A stretch of DNA of 64,000 bases from DATJLY01 sp035604615 (GTDB lineage Bacteria; Pseudomonadota; Alphaproteobacteria; ATCC43930; CGMCC-115725), in contig DATNID010000044.1 in assembly GCA_035604615.1 (NCBI GenBank), positions 62,001 to 126,000 on the forward strand, in the 5' to 3' direction. How positions within the stretch are numbered: position 1 is the first letter of the stretch; each line of letters opens with the position of its first letter. The notes under the pieces are model-generated. The model was not told where the DNA came from, did not search any database, and was given only the letters and a program-made list of their open reading frames with translations. Below, one piece after another: positions 17,539 through 26,287 of the stretch. A program made the translations under genes and the position numbers.

Positions 17539-20289
17539 TTAATCCCGCCTCAGGAATGACGCGGTGCGCGCCACCGCGTCCTTCAATCCCACCCGTTCGA
17601 TCGGCACGCCCTCGGGAAAGGCCCCGAGGAGGCGCGTCGGCAATTGCCGGTCGAGCAGCACGAACACGCCGCAATCGTCGGCGCGGCGCACCAGCCGGCC
17701 GAACGCCTGGCGCAGCCGCAGGCGGGTGATGCTGTCGTCGTAACGCGCGCCGCCGAACGCGGCGCGCCGCGCCTTGTGGACGATGTCGGGCCTGGGCCAC
17801 GGCACCCGGTCGAACACGATGAGGCGCAGCGACCGGCCGGGCACGTCGACGCCGTCGCGCAGCGCGTCGGTGCCGAGCAGCGATGCGTCCTCCTCGGCGC
17901 GGAAGATGTCGACGAGCGTCGCCGTGTCCATGCCGTCGACATGCTGCGCCAGGAGCGGCAGCCCGGCCTGCTCCAGCTTCTCGGCGATGAGGGCGTGGAC
18001 CGCCTTCAAGCGCGAGATCGCGGTGAAAAGGCCGAGCGCGCCGCCGCCCGCGGCGAGGATCAGCTCGCGATAGGCCGCGGCCACCTGGCCCACCTCCTCG
18101 CGGCGCACGTCGGTGACGATGAAGACGCGGGTCTGCGCCTTGTAGTCGAACGGCGAGGGCACGCGCGCGCGTAGCGCCGGCGTCGCGAGATATTTGGCGC
18201 CGGTGCGCGCCTCGGCCGCCTCCCAGTCGGCGATCGGGTCGCCGCTGCCGTCGGTCAAGGTCGCCGAGGTCACCAGCACGCCGTGCGCGCGCTTGGCCAC
18301 CAGTTCGGCGAAGGGCCGGGTCGGATCGACCCAGTGGCGGTGCATGCCGAGATCGACCTCCTGGCCGTCGATGCGCTCGACCGCGAGCCAGTCGACGAAT
18401 TCGGGCGGCTTGTCCTTCTCGATCTCCTCGAGCATGCGGCGCCAGCCGCCGATCTCGACCGCGCCGCGCCGCGTCAGGCCGCGCACCGCCGCCTCGATCC
18501 GCACCCGCATGGCGGTGTCGAGATCGGCCGCCTCGTCCTCGAGCCGGCGCGCCAGGCGCTCGGCCAGGAGCCGCATCGGCGCCTCGATCGCGTCGAGCCG
18601 GTTGGCCAGCGCGCGCGCCGCCTGGACCAGCCCGTCCACCGGCGGGCGCAATTCGGTCTCGAGGCTGTAGCCCTGGTCGCGGCCGGTGGCGCGTGCCAGC
18701 ACCTGCTGCCGCACCACGGCGAGAAACGCCTCGCACTCGGCCTGGGGCCGCCCGTCGATGATGCGCTGAAGGAATCCGTCGGCCGGCAGCACCCGCGCCG
18801 CCACCGTGACCGCGGCGAGCGCGCGCTCGAGGGTCGCGTCGCCCAGCACCAGATCCTCGATGCGGCGGCGCAATCCCCGCGCGCGCGACCGGCCGCGCTC
18901 CTCGGCGCCCACCAGCCAGCGCCGCAGCTCCGCCGCCTCGCGCCCGCCCAATTCCAGCGAGAACGCGCTGTCGGCGGCGTCGAACACGTGATGGCCCTCG
19001 TCGAACACGTAGCGCTGCGGCAGGGTGTTGTCGTCGAGCCCGCCGAGCGCCGCCTGGATCATCACCAGCGCATGGTTGGCGACGACGATGCGCGCGCGGC
19101 GCGCACGGCGCACGCTCTTCTCGATGAAGCAGCGGTGGTAATGGAGACACGCGCTGTGGATGCACTCGCCGCGCCGGTCGGCGAGCGCGAGCGTCTGGGC
19201 CCGGCCGATCACGTCGGGGAACCAGCCCGGCATGTCGCCGCCGACCATGTCCCCATCGCGCGTCGCCCCCACCCAGCGCGCCATGATGCCGAGCGGCGCC
19301 GCGTCATAGGGCCGCATCGGCAGCGCCGCGACCGCCTCCTCGAAATTGAGGAGGCAGAGATAGTTCTCGCGCCCCTTGCGCAAGACGACGCGGCGCTCCT
19401 TGACCGCCGGGTCGGGATAGAGCCGGTCGAGCTCGCCGGTGATCTGGTGCTGCAGGTTGCGGGTGTAGGTCGAGACCCACACCGCGTCCTCGTTCTTCTC
19501 GGCCCAGAGACTCGCCGGCGCGATGTAGCCCATTGTCTTGCCGACGCCGGTGCCGGCCTCGGCCAGGACGAGCTGCGGCTCGCCCTCGCGCTCGCGCGGG
19601 CCGAAGGCGGCGCTCACCGCCTCGGCATAATCGGCCTGCTGCGGCCGCGCCTCGGCGCCGGGGCCGAGCACCTGCGCCAGCCGCGCCCGCGCCTCGCGGC
19701 CCTCGACCGCGATGTTTCCCGGGCCGGGCTCGGGCGCCATCTCCGCCCATTCGGGGAGGCGGCGCCACTGCGCCATGCCGGCCGGCGCCGCCCCCTCGCG
19801 CGCCGGCGGCAGCGCCGCCAGCACCGCCTGCCCCCAGCCCCAGCCGCCGCGCTCCATTGCCAGCGCGATCGCGCGCGCATCCTCGTCGGGGGGCGCGGCG
19901 GCAAGCTCGGCGAGCAGGCTGCCGGCGGCGGCGAGCAGGATCGCGGCGGCCGACGCGAGATCGCGCCCCGGCGGCGTCAGTCCGGTGGCGAGCGCCAGCC
20001 CGCGCGGGGTCGGCAGGCAGAACTGCGCCGGCCGCGCGAAGGCGAAAAGCTCGAGCACGTCGAGCGCCGGAAAGGGCAGCACGCCCAGGCGCCGCGCCAG
20101 CGCGCGGGCATGGCACACGATCGGCGCCGCGTTGCGCGCCCGCCGCGCCGCCTCCTCGAACGGCAGGAGCGCGATCTCGCCGTCGGGCGACAGCCACGCC
20201 GCCTGGCGCGCGCCGGCCACCAGGACCGAGGATTCGGGCAAGGCGACGGCGCGGGCGGGCTTCGGCTTCGGCGTGTCGGCTGACGGCAT
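17539..20289 (-). CDS. ATP-dependent DNA helicase, DinG/XPD-like
   Basis: Superfamily 2 helicase of about 916 residues. It shows Walker A EAGTGVGKTMGYIAPA, motif Ia STYTRNLQHQ, and the cysteine set expected for an XPD/DinG iron-sulfur cluster (one in ENYLCLLNF, then CIHSACLHYHRC). The DEAH-like box is VFDEGHHVFD, with VTSATLTDG and a final RLRQAFGRLVRRADDCGV motif VI. The ~250-residue N-terminal region is Ala-rich and lacks helicase motifs. Two starts are possible: ATG 20289 (MPSADTPKPK, preferred) or ATG 20310. The likely role is DNA repair or removal of RNA-DNA hybrids, as in DinG proteins. It is divergent from the ATP synthase F0 operon. Confidence 0.9.
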   Translation of the reverse strand: MPSADTPKPKPARAVALPESSVLVAGARQAAWLSPDGEIALLPFEEAARRARNAAPIVCHARALARRLGVLPFPALDVLELFAFARPAQFCLPTPRGLALATGLTPPGRDLASAAAILLAAAGSLLAELAAAPPDEDARAIALAMERGGWGWGQAVLAALPPAREGAAPAGMAQWRRLPEWAEMAPEPGPGNIAVEGREARARLAQVLGPGAEARPQQADYAEAVSAAFGPREREGEPQLVLAEAGTGVGKTMGYIAPASLWAEKNEDAVWVSTYTRNLQHQITGELDRLYPDPAVKERRVVLRKGRENYLCLLNFEEAVAALPMRPYDAAPLGIMARWVGATRDGDMVGGDMPGWFPDVIGRAQTLALADRRGECIHSACLHYHRCFIEKSVRRARRARIVVANHALVMIQAALGGLDDNTLPQRYVFDEGHHVFDAADSAFSLELGGREAAELRRWLVGAEERGRSRARGLRRRIEDLVLGDATLERALAAVTVAARVLPADGFLQRIIDGRPQAECEAFLAVVRQQVLARATGRDQGYSLETELRPPVDGLVQAARALANRLDAIEAPMRLLAERLARRLEDEAADLDTAMRVRIEAAVRGLTRRGAVEIGGWRRMLEEIEKDKPPEFVDWLAVERIDGQEVDLGMHRHWVDPTRPFAELVAKRAHGVLVTSATLTDGSGDPIADWEAAEARTGAKYLATPALRARVPSPFDYKAQTRVFIVTDVRREEVGQVAAAYRELILAAGGGALGLFTAISRLKAVHALIAEKLEQAGLPLLAQHVDGMDTATLVDIFRAEEDASLLGTDALRDGVDVPGRSLRLIVFDRVPWPRPDIVHKARRAAFGGARYDDSITRLRLRQAFGRLVRRADDCGVFVLLDRQLPTRLLGAFPEGVPIERVGLKDAVARTASFLRRD

Positions 20290-20430
20290 GAACGCGGTAT
20301 AGACCCGCATTGCAGCGCGGTCACGCGCCCTCGCCTTGACACTCTCATGACCCTTCCCTATGGTGCCGCGCCGCCGCACGGGCCGGGGGATTTCGCAGGG
20401 GATTTCGCAAATTTTACAGGCGGCTCGCCG

Positions 20431-20814
20431 ATGAGCGGGGGCGACTCGCGCGATCCTCTTGACGCGTTGGGACGCCGCCTCGAGGCGGCGCAGCGCCGGC
20501 GCGACGAGGAGACGGGCGCGGGCAAGCCGTCGGGCAGCGCCGGTGGCGGACGCGGCGCACCGGGGATCGGCCGGGTCGGACTGGAGCTGATAGTGGCCGC
20601 GGTGGCCGGCCTCCTTCTCGGCGTCGGGTTCGATCGCTGGTTCGGAACCAAGCCGGTAGGCCTGCTGGTGTTCTTCGCCCTCGGCATCGCCGCGGGAATG
20701 CTGAATGTGTGGCGCGCGGTGATGGGGATGGGCCAGGCGGTGGGACTGCGCAAGAAGGGCGACGACCAAGCCGGTCGCACGGGCAACGAGGACCGGCCGA
20801 GGGACGAGGACTGA
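20431..20814 (+). CDS. atpI: ATP synthase protein I (AtpI)
   Basis: A 127-residue accessory membrane protein that heads the F0 operon; AtpI is thought to help assemble the c-ring. It has a hydrophilic, charged N-terminal part (LGRRLEAAQRRRDEE), two hydrophobic helices (LELIVAAVAGLLLGVGF and VGLLVFFALGIAAGMLNVWR) and a charged tail. This layout is typical of alphaproteobacterial AtpI. The ATG at 20431 was preferred to an upstream in-frame start that would add a Gly/Pro-rich leader. Its stop is directly followed by the TTG start of atpB. Confidence 0.88.
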   Translation: MSGGDSRDPLDALGRRLEAAQRRRDEETGAGKPSGSAGGGRGAPGIGRVGLELIVAAVAGLLLGVGFDRWFGTKPVGLLVFFALGIAAGMLNVWRAVMGMGQAVGLRKKGDDQAGRTGNEDRPRDED

Positions 20815-20815
20815 A

Positions 20816-21547
20816 TTGGCGACCAAGCTCAATCCGCTGGAACAATTCTCCATCGAGCGCTGGATTCCGATTCACGTCGGCGGCATCGACGTGTCGTTCA
20901 CCAATTCGGCGGCCTTGATGGCGCTGGCGGCGATCCTGGTCACTGCGCTGGTGGCGCTCGGCACCAGCCGGGCCGCGTTGGTGCCGGGACGCTGGCAGTC
21001 GGTGGCCGAGATCTTCTACGAGTTCATCGCCAACATGGTGGACGAGAACGTGGGCCACGAGGGGCGCCAGTATTTCCCCTTCGTGTTCACGCTGTTCATG
21101 TTCATCCTGCTGGGCAATTTCCTCGGCCTCATCCCCTACAGCTTCACCTTCACCAGCCACGTGGTGGTGACCTTCGCGCTCGCGGCGGTGGTGTTCATCG
21201 GCGTGACATTCATCGGCATCGTGCGGCACGGATTCCACTTCCTGCGCCTTTTCGTGCCGACGGGCGTGCCGCTGGTGCTGCTGGTGCTGCTGGTGCCGAT
21301 CGAGCTCCTGTCCTACTGCATCCGGCCCTTCACCCTGTCGATCCGGCTTTTCGCCAACATGCTGGCGGGCCACGCGATCCTGTTCATCTTCGGCAGCTTC
21401 GTCGTGGGCCTCGGCATCTTCGGCATCGTGCCCTTGGCGCTCGAGACCGCGTTCGTGCTGCTCGAGGTGCTGGTCGCGGCGCTCCAGGCCTACGTTTTCG
21501 CCATCCTCACCTGCATCTATCTGCGCGACGCCATTCACATGCACTGA
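20816..21547 (+). CDS. atpB: ATP synthase F0 subunit a
   Basis: Proton-channel subunit of 243 residues. It shows NPLEQFSIERWIPIHVGGID at the N-terminus, about six membrane helices, and the essential arginine helix PFTLSIRLFANMLAGHAIL; the last helices contain LQAYVFAILTCIYL. It starts with TTG one base after the atpI stop, implying translational coupling. This subunit forms the two proton half-channels against the c-ring. Confidence 0.97.
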   Translation: MATKLNPLEQFSIERWIPIHVGGIDVSFTNSAALMALAAILVTALVALGTSRAALVPGRWQSVAEIFYEFIANMVDENVGHEGRQYFPFVFTLFMFILLGNFLGLIPYSFTFTSHVVVTFALAAVVFIGVTFIGIVRHGFHFLRLFVPTGVPLVLLVLLVPIELLSYCIRPFTLSIRLFANMLAGHAILFIFGSFVVGLGIFGIVPLALETAFVLLEVLVAALQAYVFAILTCIYLRDAIHMH

Positions 21548-21584
21548 GCCCGCGCATCCGCAATTCCAACAGGAGATTTCGATC

Positions 21585-21812
21585 ATGGACGTTGAAGCCG
21601 CAAAAGCCATCGGCGCCGGACTTGCCGCCATCGCCCTCATCGGCGCCGGCATCGGCATCGGCCAGGTGTTCGCCGCCTTCGTCACCTCGATCGCGCGCAA
21701 TCCTGCGGCCGAGGCGCAAATGCGCCCGGTGGCGCTCCTGGGCTTCGCCCTCGCCGAGGCGACCGGGCTCTTCGGCCTCGTCATGGGCTTCATCATCTTC
21801 TACGTGTTCTAG
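21585..21812 (+). CDS. atpE: ATP synthase F0 subunit c
   Basis: A 75-residue, two-helix proteolipid forming the rotating ring. Helix 1 carries the Gly-rich GAGIGIGQVFAAF, the polar loop is SIARNPAAEAQM, and helix 2 holds the proton-binding glutamate in LLGFALAEATGLFGLV. Length and motifs are normal. Q rather than E in the first helix does not suggest a sodium site. It lies 37 bp after atpB with AGGAGA before its ATG. Confidence 0.97.
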   Translation: MDVEAAKAIGAGLAAIALIGAGIGIGQVFAAFVTSIARNPAAEAQMRPVALLGFALAEATGLFGLVMGFIIFYVF

Positions 21813-21824
21813 CCCTCGCCACCG

Positions 21825-22316
21825 ATGCCGCAGCTCGACTTCTCGACCTTTCCGCCGCAGCTCGTGTGGCTCGCGGTCACGTTCGTAGCGCTCTATCTCG
21901 TGATGGCGTATTTCGGCCTGCCGCGCGTCGCCAGCATCCTGGGATTGCGCCGCGACCGCATCGACGGCGACCTCGCCCAGGCGGCGCGGATGAAGAGCGA
22001 GGCCGAGGCGGTGATCGCCGCCTATGAGCGCGCGCTGGCCGAGGCGCGGGCCGCGGCGCAGGCGACCATGCGCGAAACCACCGAGCGGCTCAACGAAGCC
22101 GCCGCCGAGCGCCAGCGCAAGCTCGCCGCGACGCTCGCGGCCGAGACCGCAACTGCCGAGCGCCGCATCGCCGAGGCCAAGAGCCAGGCGCTTTCGGGCC
22201 TGCGCAACATGGCATCCGAGCTGGTGCGCGCCGCGGCCATGAAGGTCGCTGGCGCCGAGATCGACGCCGCGCATGCCGGAGACGCGGTCGATGCGGTGAT
22301 GCGGGAGCGCGCATGA
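21825..22316 (+). CDS. atpF2: ATP synthase F0 subunit b' (AtpF')
   Basis: A 163-residue stator subunit: one N-terminal membrane helix (LVWLAVTFVALYLVMAYFGL) then a long charged coiled coil (about 45-150) rich in Ala/Glu/Arg. Two different b-type subunits in tandem are usual in alphaproteobacteria and photosynthetic bacteria, and this first one fits b'. It begins 12 bp after atpE and its stop overlaps the start of the next b subunit by four bases. The symbol atpG is used in some annotations. Confidence 0.93.
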   Translation: MPQLDFSTFPPQLVWLAVTFVALYLVMAYFGLPRVASILGLRRDRIDGDLAQAARMKSEAEAVIAAYERALAEARAAAQATMRETTERLNEAAAERQRKLAATLAAETATAERRIAEAKSQALSGLRNMASELVRAAAMKVAGAEIDAAHAGDAVDAVMRERA

Positions 22317-22810
22317 GCCTGCACGAACTCATCGCCGATCCCGAATTCGGCGTCCTCATCGCCTTCGTCATCGGCGTCGGCTATTTGGCGTACAAGGGGA
22401 CGCCCATGATCACGGCCGCGCTCGACCAGCGCGCGGCCAAGATCAAGGCCGATCTCGACGAGGCGCAGCGCCTGCGCGAGGAGGCGCAGAAGACGCTCGC
22501 CGACTTCCAGAAGAAGCAGCGCGACGCCCTGAAGGAGGCCGACGAGATCATCGCCCGTGCCCGCACCGAGGCCGAGCGCGCGGCGGAGCGCGGCGAGCGC
22601 GACCTCGAGGCGTCGCTCGAGCGGCGCCGCCGCATGGCGCTCGAGAAGATCGCGCTCGAGGAAGCGAAGGCGGTAGCCGAGGTGCGCGAAGTCGCGGTCG
22701 AGATCGCGATGGCGGCGGTGCGGCGCGCGCTCGCCCAAGACCTCGATCCCGCGCGCCGCGCCAAGCTCCTCGACGACGCCATCCAAAGCCTGCCGCAAGC
22801 GCTGCACTGA
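22313..22810 (+). CDS. atpF: ATP synthase F0 subunit b
   Basis: A 165-residue stator subunit with an N-terminal hydrophobic segment (DPEFGVLIAFVIGVGYLAYKG) and a long charged coiled-coil tail (about 40-160). Its sequence differs from the preceding b', so the pair forms a heterodimeric peripheral stalk. ATGA overlap with b' indicates coupled translation. It is last in the F0 operon; the F1 genes are not in this window, as expected for alphaproteobacteria, where F0 and F1 operons are separate. The next gene converges. Confidence 0.95.
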   Translation: MSLHELIADPEFGVLIAFVIGVGYLAYKGTPMITAALDQRAAKIKADLDEAQRLREEAQKTLADFQKKQRDALKEADEIIARARTEAERAAERGERDLEASLERRRRMALEKIALEEAKAVAEVREVAVEIAMAAVRRALAQDLDPARRAKLLDDAIQSLPQALH

Positions 22811-22820
22811 CACGCAGCCC

Positions 22821-23330
22821 TCACCTATTCGCCGGGACCGCGTGCGCGCCGGTGATCGGGTGGCCGATGCCGAGGGGCTTGGCGTCCACCAGGACGAAGG
22901 CGATGCGCGCCGGCTCGGTGCCGCGGTTGACCCAGGAATGGTTGGTGCCGCGCTGGATGACGACGTCGCCGGCCTTCAGGTGGATCGACGAGTCATCCAT
23001 GTCCATGTCGATCTCGCCGGCCAGCACGATGCAATAGTCGAGCGTCTCGGTGCGGTGCATGATTCCGGGCGCGCCGGCCGGAATGTCGTTGATGGTGAAG
23101 CGCGTGCCGCCGGCGGGCGGCGCCGTGCCGAGCTGGCGCGCGCCCATGTCCTCGATTGCCTCGCCGATCGCCACTTCGGTCGGCGTCGCCTCGGTGCACC
23201 ACATCAGCACGCGCGAGCGCGGCGGCTCGGCGCGGTCGTTGGTGGCGATCCCGTCGATCAGCACCTTGGCTTTCTTGTTCGCGTCGTGTCCGGTGACGAC
23301 GCGGCGGGTCGGCGGCAGAAGCTTCGGCAT
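22821..23330 (-). CDS. Cupin-domain protein
   Basis: A 169-residue protein with one conserved cupin barrel: GIMHRTETLDYCIVLAGEID is motif 1 (the first histidine of the usual pair is retained) and KAGDVVIQRGTNHSWVNRG is motif 2. The N-terminal 70 residues are a separate strand-rich region (TRRVVTGHDANKKAKVLIDG). Such small cupins bind metal and serve as dioxygenases, isomerases or sensors, and substrate cannot be inferred. It is a single gene converging on atpF and divergent from the solute-binding protein gene. Confidence 0.85.
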   Translation of the reverse strand: MPKLLPPTRRVVTGHDANKKAKVLIDGIATNDRAEPPRSRVLMWCTEATPTEVAIGEAIEDMGARQLGTAPPAGGTRFTINDIPAGAPGIMHRTETLDYCIVLAGEIDMDMDDSSIHLKAGDVVIQRGTNHSWVNRGTEPARIAFVLVDAKPLGIGHPITGAHAVPANR

Positions 23331-23458
23331 GTGACGGTGTCCTCCGTGGCGATGTCCGGCCGGAGCCTTCCACCGCGGCGGCGGCGGCGCAACCCCATTG
23401 GATTGACGAAGCGCGCGCTTCGACTAGGCTTCGCCGCGATCACATGAGGGGAAGCGCG

Positions 23459-24562
23459 ATGCGCACGAGATGGCGTTCGGTGCTGGTGCTGGCGATCTTC
23501 GCAGCATCCGCGGCTGCCGAGGCCGGGGCCGCCGACAAGGATTTCCCGCTCGCGGTGCAAGCGGCGATTACCAAGGCCAAGGCGGAAGGGAAGCTGCAGC
23601 TCACCACGCCGCCCAATGTTCTCGGCGGCGGCGACGGCACCAAGCTGATCGAAGACGGGATCGAGCGCATGTTCGGCGTCACGCTTGCGATCGGCTGGGC
23701 GCCGTCGGGATCGATGGGCCAGCTCGCTTCCAAGCTCTACGAGGAATACCGCGCCGGCGCGCCGTCCTCGAGCGACGTGGTCGCGCTCGCCGCGGTGCAG
23801 ATCATGCCCTATCTCGACAAGGGCCTGTTCCTCAAGGTTGACTGGCCGAGCCTGATGCCGGACCGGATCACCCCCGCGATCGTCGAGGGCGACGGCCAGG
23901 CGCTGCGCGTCAATTCGAGCTTCACCTCGATCCTCTACAACCCGCGCGTGGCGCCGTGGGTCAAGGACATCGACATGATGGCGGACGCGCTCAAGCCCGA
24001 ATACAAGGGCAAATACGCGACCACCGTGTTCCTCGCCGGCTTCGACGTGCTGCTCGCCAAGGACGTGTGGGGCATCGACAAGACCACGGATTACGTGCGC
24101 GCGATGGTGCCGCAATTGAACGGCCTCATGCATTGCGACAGCGAGGACCGGGTCGCGTCGGGCGAGACCGGCGCCGTCATTCTCGACTGCACCGGCGCCG
24201 CGCCGAACCGCGCCAAGTTCCGCGGCCAGGGCGTGCTCGCCTCGAAGATCGTCCGCGACGCGGCGCACCGGCGCTACTACTACATGCTGGTGACCGCGAA
24301 CGCCGCCCATCCCAACGCGGCGGTGCTCTACGCGCTCTATCTCTCCTCGCCCGAGGGGCAGCGCACGGTCATGTGGGACCTCGACGGCAACGATCTCGAC
24401 TCCTATCCCGAGTCGCAGAACGGCAAGCGGGTGAAGGCGCTGGCAGACTCGGGCGTCAAGTTCCTCGACGTGACGCTCGACTGGTGGCGCAAGGAGCAGT
24501 CGCCCGAGCTGGCGGCGGCGCAGAAGACCATCATCAAGCTGATCGAGCGCCTGCCGCAGTAG
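23459..24562 (+). CDS. Periplasmic solute-binding protein (Fe/spermidine type)
   Basis: A 367-residue protein with a signal peptide (MRTRWRSVLVLAIFAASAAA) and a two-lobe binding-protein pattern: KAEGKLQLTTPPNVLGGGDG early, SSFTSILYNPRVAPW mid, and the YYYMLVTANAAHPNAAVLYA helix typical of class 2 extracellular solute-binding proteins. The ATG at 23459 was chosen over one five codons upstream because AGGGGA precedes it. No permease or ATPase gene is adjacent, so its transporter must be elsewhere or it may act as a sensor. A second, unrelated binding protein follows. Confidence 0.85.
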   Translation: MRTRWRSVLVLAIFAASAAAEAGAADKDFPLAVQAAITKAKAEGKLQLTTPPNVLGGGDGTKLIEDGIERMFGVTLAIGWAPSGSMGQLASKLYEEYRAGAPSSSDVVALAAVQIMPYLDKGLFLKVDWPSLMPDRITPAIVEGDGQALRVNSSFTSILYNPRVAPWVKDIDMMADALKPEYKGKYATTVFLAGFDVLLAKDVWGIDKTTDYVRAMVPQLNGLMHCDSEDRVASGETGAVILDCTGAAPNRAKFRGQGVLASKIVRDAAHRRYYYMLVTANAAHPNAAVLYALYLSSPEGQRTVMWDLDGNDLDSYPESQNGKRVKALADSGVKFLDVTLDWWRKEQSPELAAAQKTIIKLIERLPQ

Positions 24563-24675
24563 CCGTCGCTAACCCGGCGCGTCCTCGGGCTTGAGCGCCG
24601 GCCGGGCGTTCGGCGTCGATTGCCCAGGCGCCGCGCGCGGGCCAGAATGAAGGAGCGCAAGACGGGGAGGTCACG

Positions 24676-25692
24676 ATGCGGCTTGGATTTTCACGGTTGC
24701 TCGCCGGCGCGATCGCCGCCGCGGCTTTCTGCCTTCCCGTGGCGGGCAACGCGCAGCAGCCGATCAACGTCGTTATCGCGCTGCCGGCGCAGACGCTCAC
24801 CTTCAGCGCGCCGTTCCTGGCCGAGGACGCGGGCTTCTTCAAGGACGAGGGCTTGAAGGTCTCGTACCCGGTCCTGGTCGGCGTCGCCTCGGTCAACGCG
24901 GTGATCAACGGCAGCGCGGATTTCACCATCGGCACCGGCCCCGTGTTCCTGCGCGCCGCCGCCAAGGGTCAGCGCCTGCTCGCCATCGCCAACCTGATGG
25001 ACCGGCCGATGATCGAGCTGGTCATGCGCAAGGACGTCTACGAGGCGATGAAGGCCAACGACCAGATGACCCTGGCGGAGCGCGGCAAGCTCTTGAAGGA
25101 CAAGACCATCGCGATCCAGGGCGTCGGCAGCATCGTGCATGCCTGGCCGCGCCTCGTCGCGGCGCGCGGCGGGCTCGACCCCGAGAACGACATGCGCATC
25201 GCGCCGATGGAGCCGCCGTCGATGCTGCCGGCGCTCTTGACCAAGGCGGTCGACGGTTTCGCGACCTCGCTGCCCTACACCACCGACGCCGTCCTCAGCG
25301 GCGCCGCCATGATGTATGCGAGCGCTCCGCAAGGTGCTGCGCCGGACATCCTTCCCTTCGCCGCCGCGCTGGTGGAGACGAAGCCGGACACGTGCAAGGC
25401 CGACCCCGACAAATGCGCGCGCGTCGTGCGGGCGCTCGCGCGCGCGGTCAAGATGATCCGCGACAAGCCGGACGAGGCGCTCGCCATCGTGCGCACCCAC
25501 TTCAAGGAGATGAAGCCGGAGACGCTGCAGACCGCCTGGCGCGTGGTGTCGCAGGCCCATGCCGCGGATTTGCGCGTGCTGCCGAAGGGCCTGGAGAATT
25601 CCGAGAAGGTGAATGTCGAGGCGAAGCTGCTCGACCCCAACGACGTGGTGCGCTCCTACGACGGGCTCTACACCGACGACTTCGTCCGCTGA
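24676..25692 (+). CDS. ABC substrate-binding protein, NMT1/THI5-like
   Basis: A 338-residue protein with a signal peptide ending near VAGNAQQ. The fold pattern matches NMT1/SsuA-like binding proteins for sulfonates, nitrate or pyrimidine precursors: VVIALPAQTLTFSAPFLAED, GFFKDEGLKV, INGSADFTIGTGPVF, then KDKTIAIQGVGSIVHAWPR. Near the C-terminus, KPDTCKADPDKCARVVRA has a cysteine pair. GGGGAGG precedes the ATG. No permease or ATPase gene lies nearby, as for its upstream neighbour. The ligand is unknown. Confidence 0.85.
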   Translation: MRLGFSRLLAGAIAAAAFCLPVAGNAQQPINVVIALPAQTLTFSAPFLAEDAGFFKDEGLKVSYPVLVGVASVNAVINGSADFTIGTGPVFLRAAAKGQRLLAIANLMDRPMIELVMRKDVYEAMKANDQMTLAERGKLLKDKTIAIQGVGSIVHAWPRLVAARGGLDPENDMRIAPMEPPSMLPALLTKAVDGFATSLPYTTDAVLSGAAMMYASAPQGAAPDILPFAAALVETKPDTCKADPDKCARVVRALARAVKMIRDKPDEALAIVRTHFKEMKPETLQTAWRVVSQAHAADLRVLPKGLENSEKVNVEAKLLDPNDVVRSYDGLYTDDFVR

Positions 25693-25796
25693 GTGTTCCC
25701 GCCCGCACCCATGTCATCGTTAATTCCGTACACTGACGAAGCCCGTCGCGGTATCCGCTACTGCAAGCCGGCCGAGGTCGTGCTAATATCCTGTGG

Positions 25797-26009
25797 ATGA
25801 AACCAAGCGGTCCCACTTCCGAATTTCTCCAGCGAGGCTCCACGCCCGAGCCCAAGCCTGAGCCATTAACTGACGCTGAGCGCGCGGCAGTGGCGCGCGG
25901 CGAGGCGGACGCCGAAGCCGGGCGGGTCGTGCCTTTCGAGGCCGTGCGGCGCTGGCTTCTGTCGTGGGGAAAACCGGGCGAGCAGTCCGCGCCGCGGTGG
26001 CGCAAGTAA
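25797..26009 (+). CDS. Antitoxin of a ParE/RelE-type module
   Basis: A 70-residue protein with a Pro-rich N-terminal part and a C-terminal helix-rich segment, TDAERAAVARGEADAEAGRV followed by VPFEAVRRWLLSWG. This 'AGRVVPFExVxxWLxSWG' tail is common in antitoxins paired with ParE-family toxins. It overlaps the next gene by 13 bases, normal for toxin-antitoxin pairs. The N-terminal DNA-binding part is short, so autoregulation is uncertain. Confidence 0.75.
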   Translation: MKPSGPTSEFLQRGSTPEPKPEPLTDAERAAVARGEADAEAGRVVPFEAVRRWLLSWGKPGEQSAPRWRK

Positions 26010-26269
26010 CTTTCGCTGACGCCGCCCTGGCTGGCGTCGAAGACATCCGAAGCTTCATCGCCGCAGAAAACCCTGACGCCGCCGAACGCATCGCATTGCT
26101 GCTGATCGACGCCGCCGCATCCCTTTCAAATCCGCCGCTTCGCGGGACACCGGTTGAAGGCGGCGGACGGAAGCTGATTACGTCGCACTATGTGATCTTC
26201 TATCGTGTCACAGCCGACGGCGAGCAAGTCACCATCACCGCGATTATCGACGGTCGCCGGTTGCGATAA
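25997..26269 (+). CDS. ParE/RelE-superfamily toxin
   Basis: A 90-residue protein with the ParE-like layout: two helices (AALAGVEDIRSFIAAENPDA), a variable loop, then strands GRKLITSHYVIFYRVTADGE and VTITAIIDGRRLR ending in Arg. The GTG at 25997 gives a family-like N-terminus; a longer frame from 25964 would add residues inside the antitoxin gene. Known ParE toxins inhibit gyrase and RelE toxins cleave mRNA. The residues seen do not settle which. It converges on alanine dehydrogenase. Confidence 0.8.
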   Translation: MAQVTFADAALAGVEDIRSFIAAENPDAAERIALLLIDAAASLSNPPLRGTPVEGGGRKLITSHYVIFYRVTADGEQVTITAIIDGRRLR

Positions 26270-26287
26270 GCGCACGACACCCGCCAG

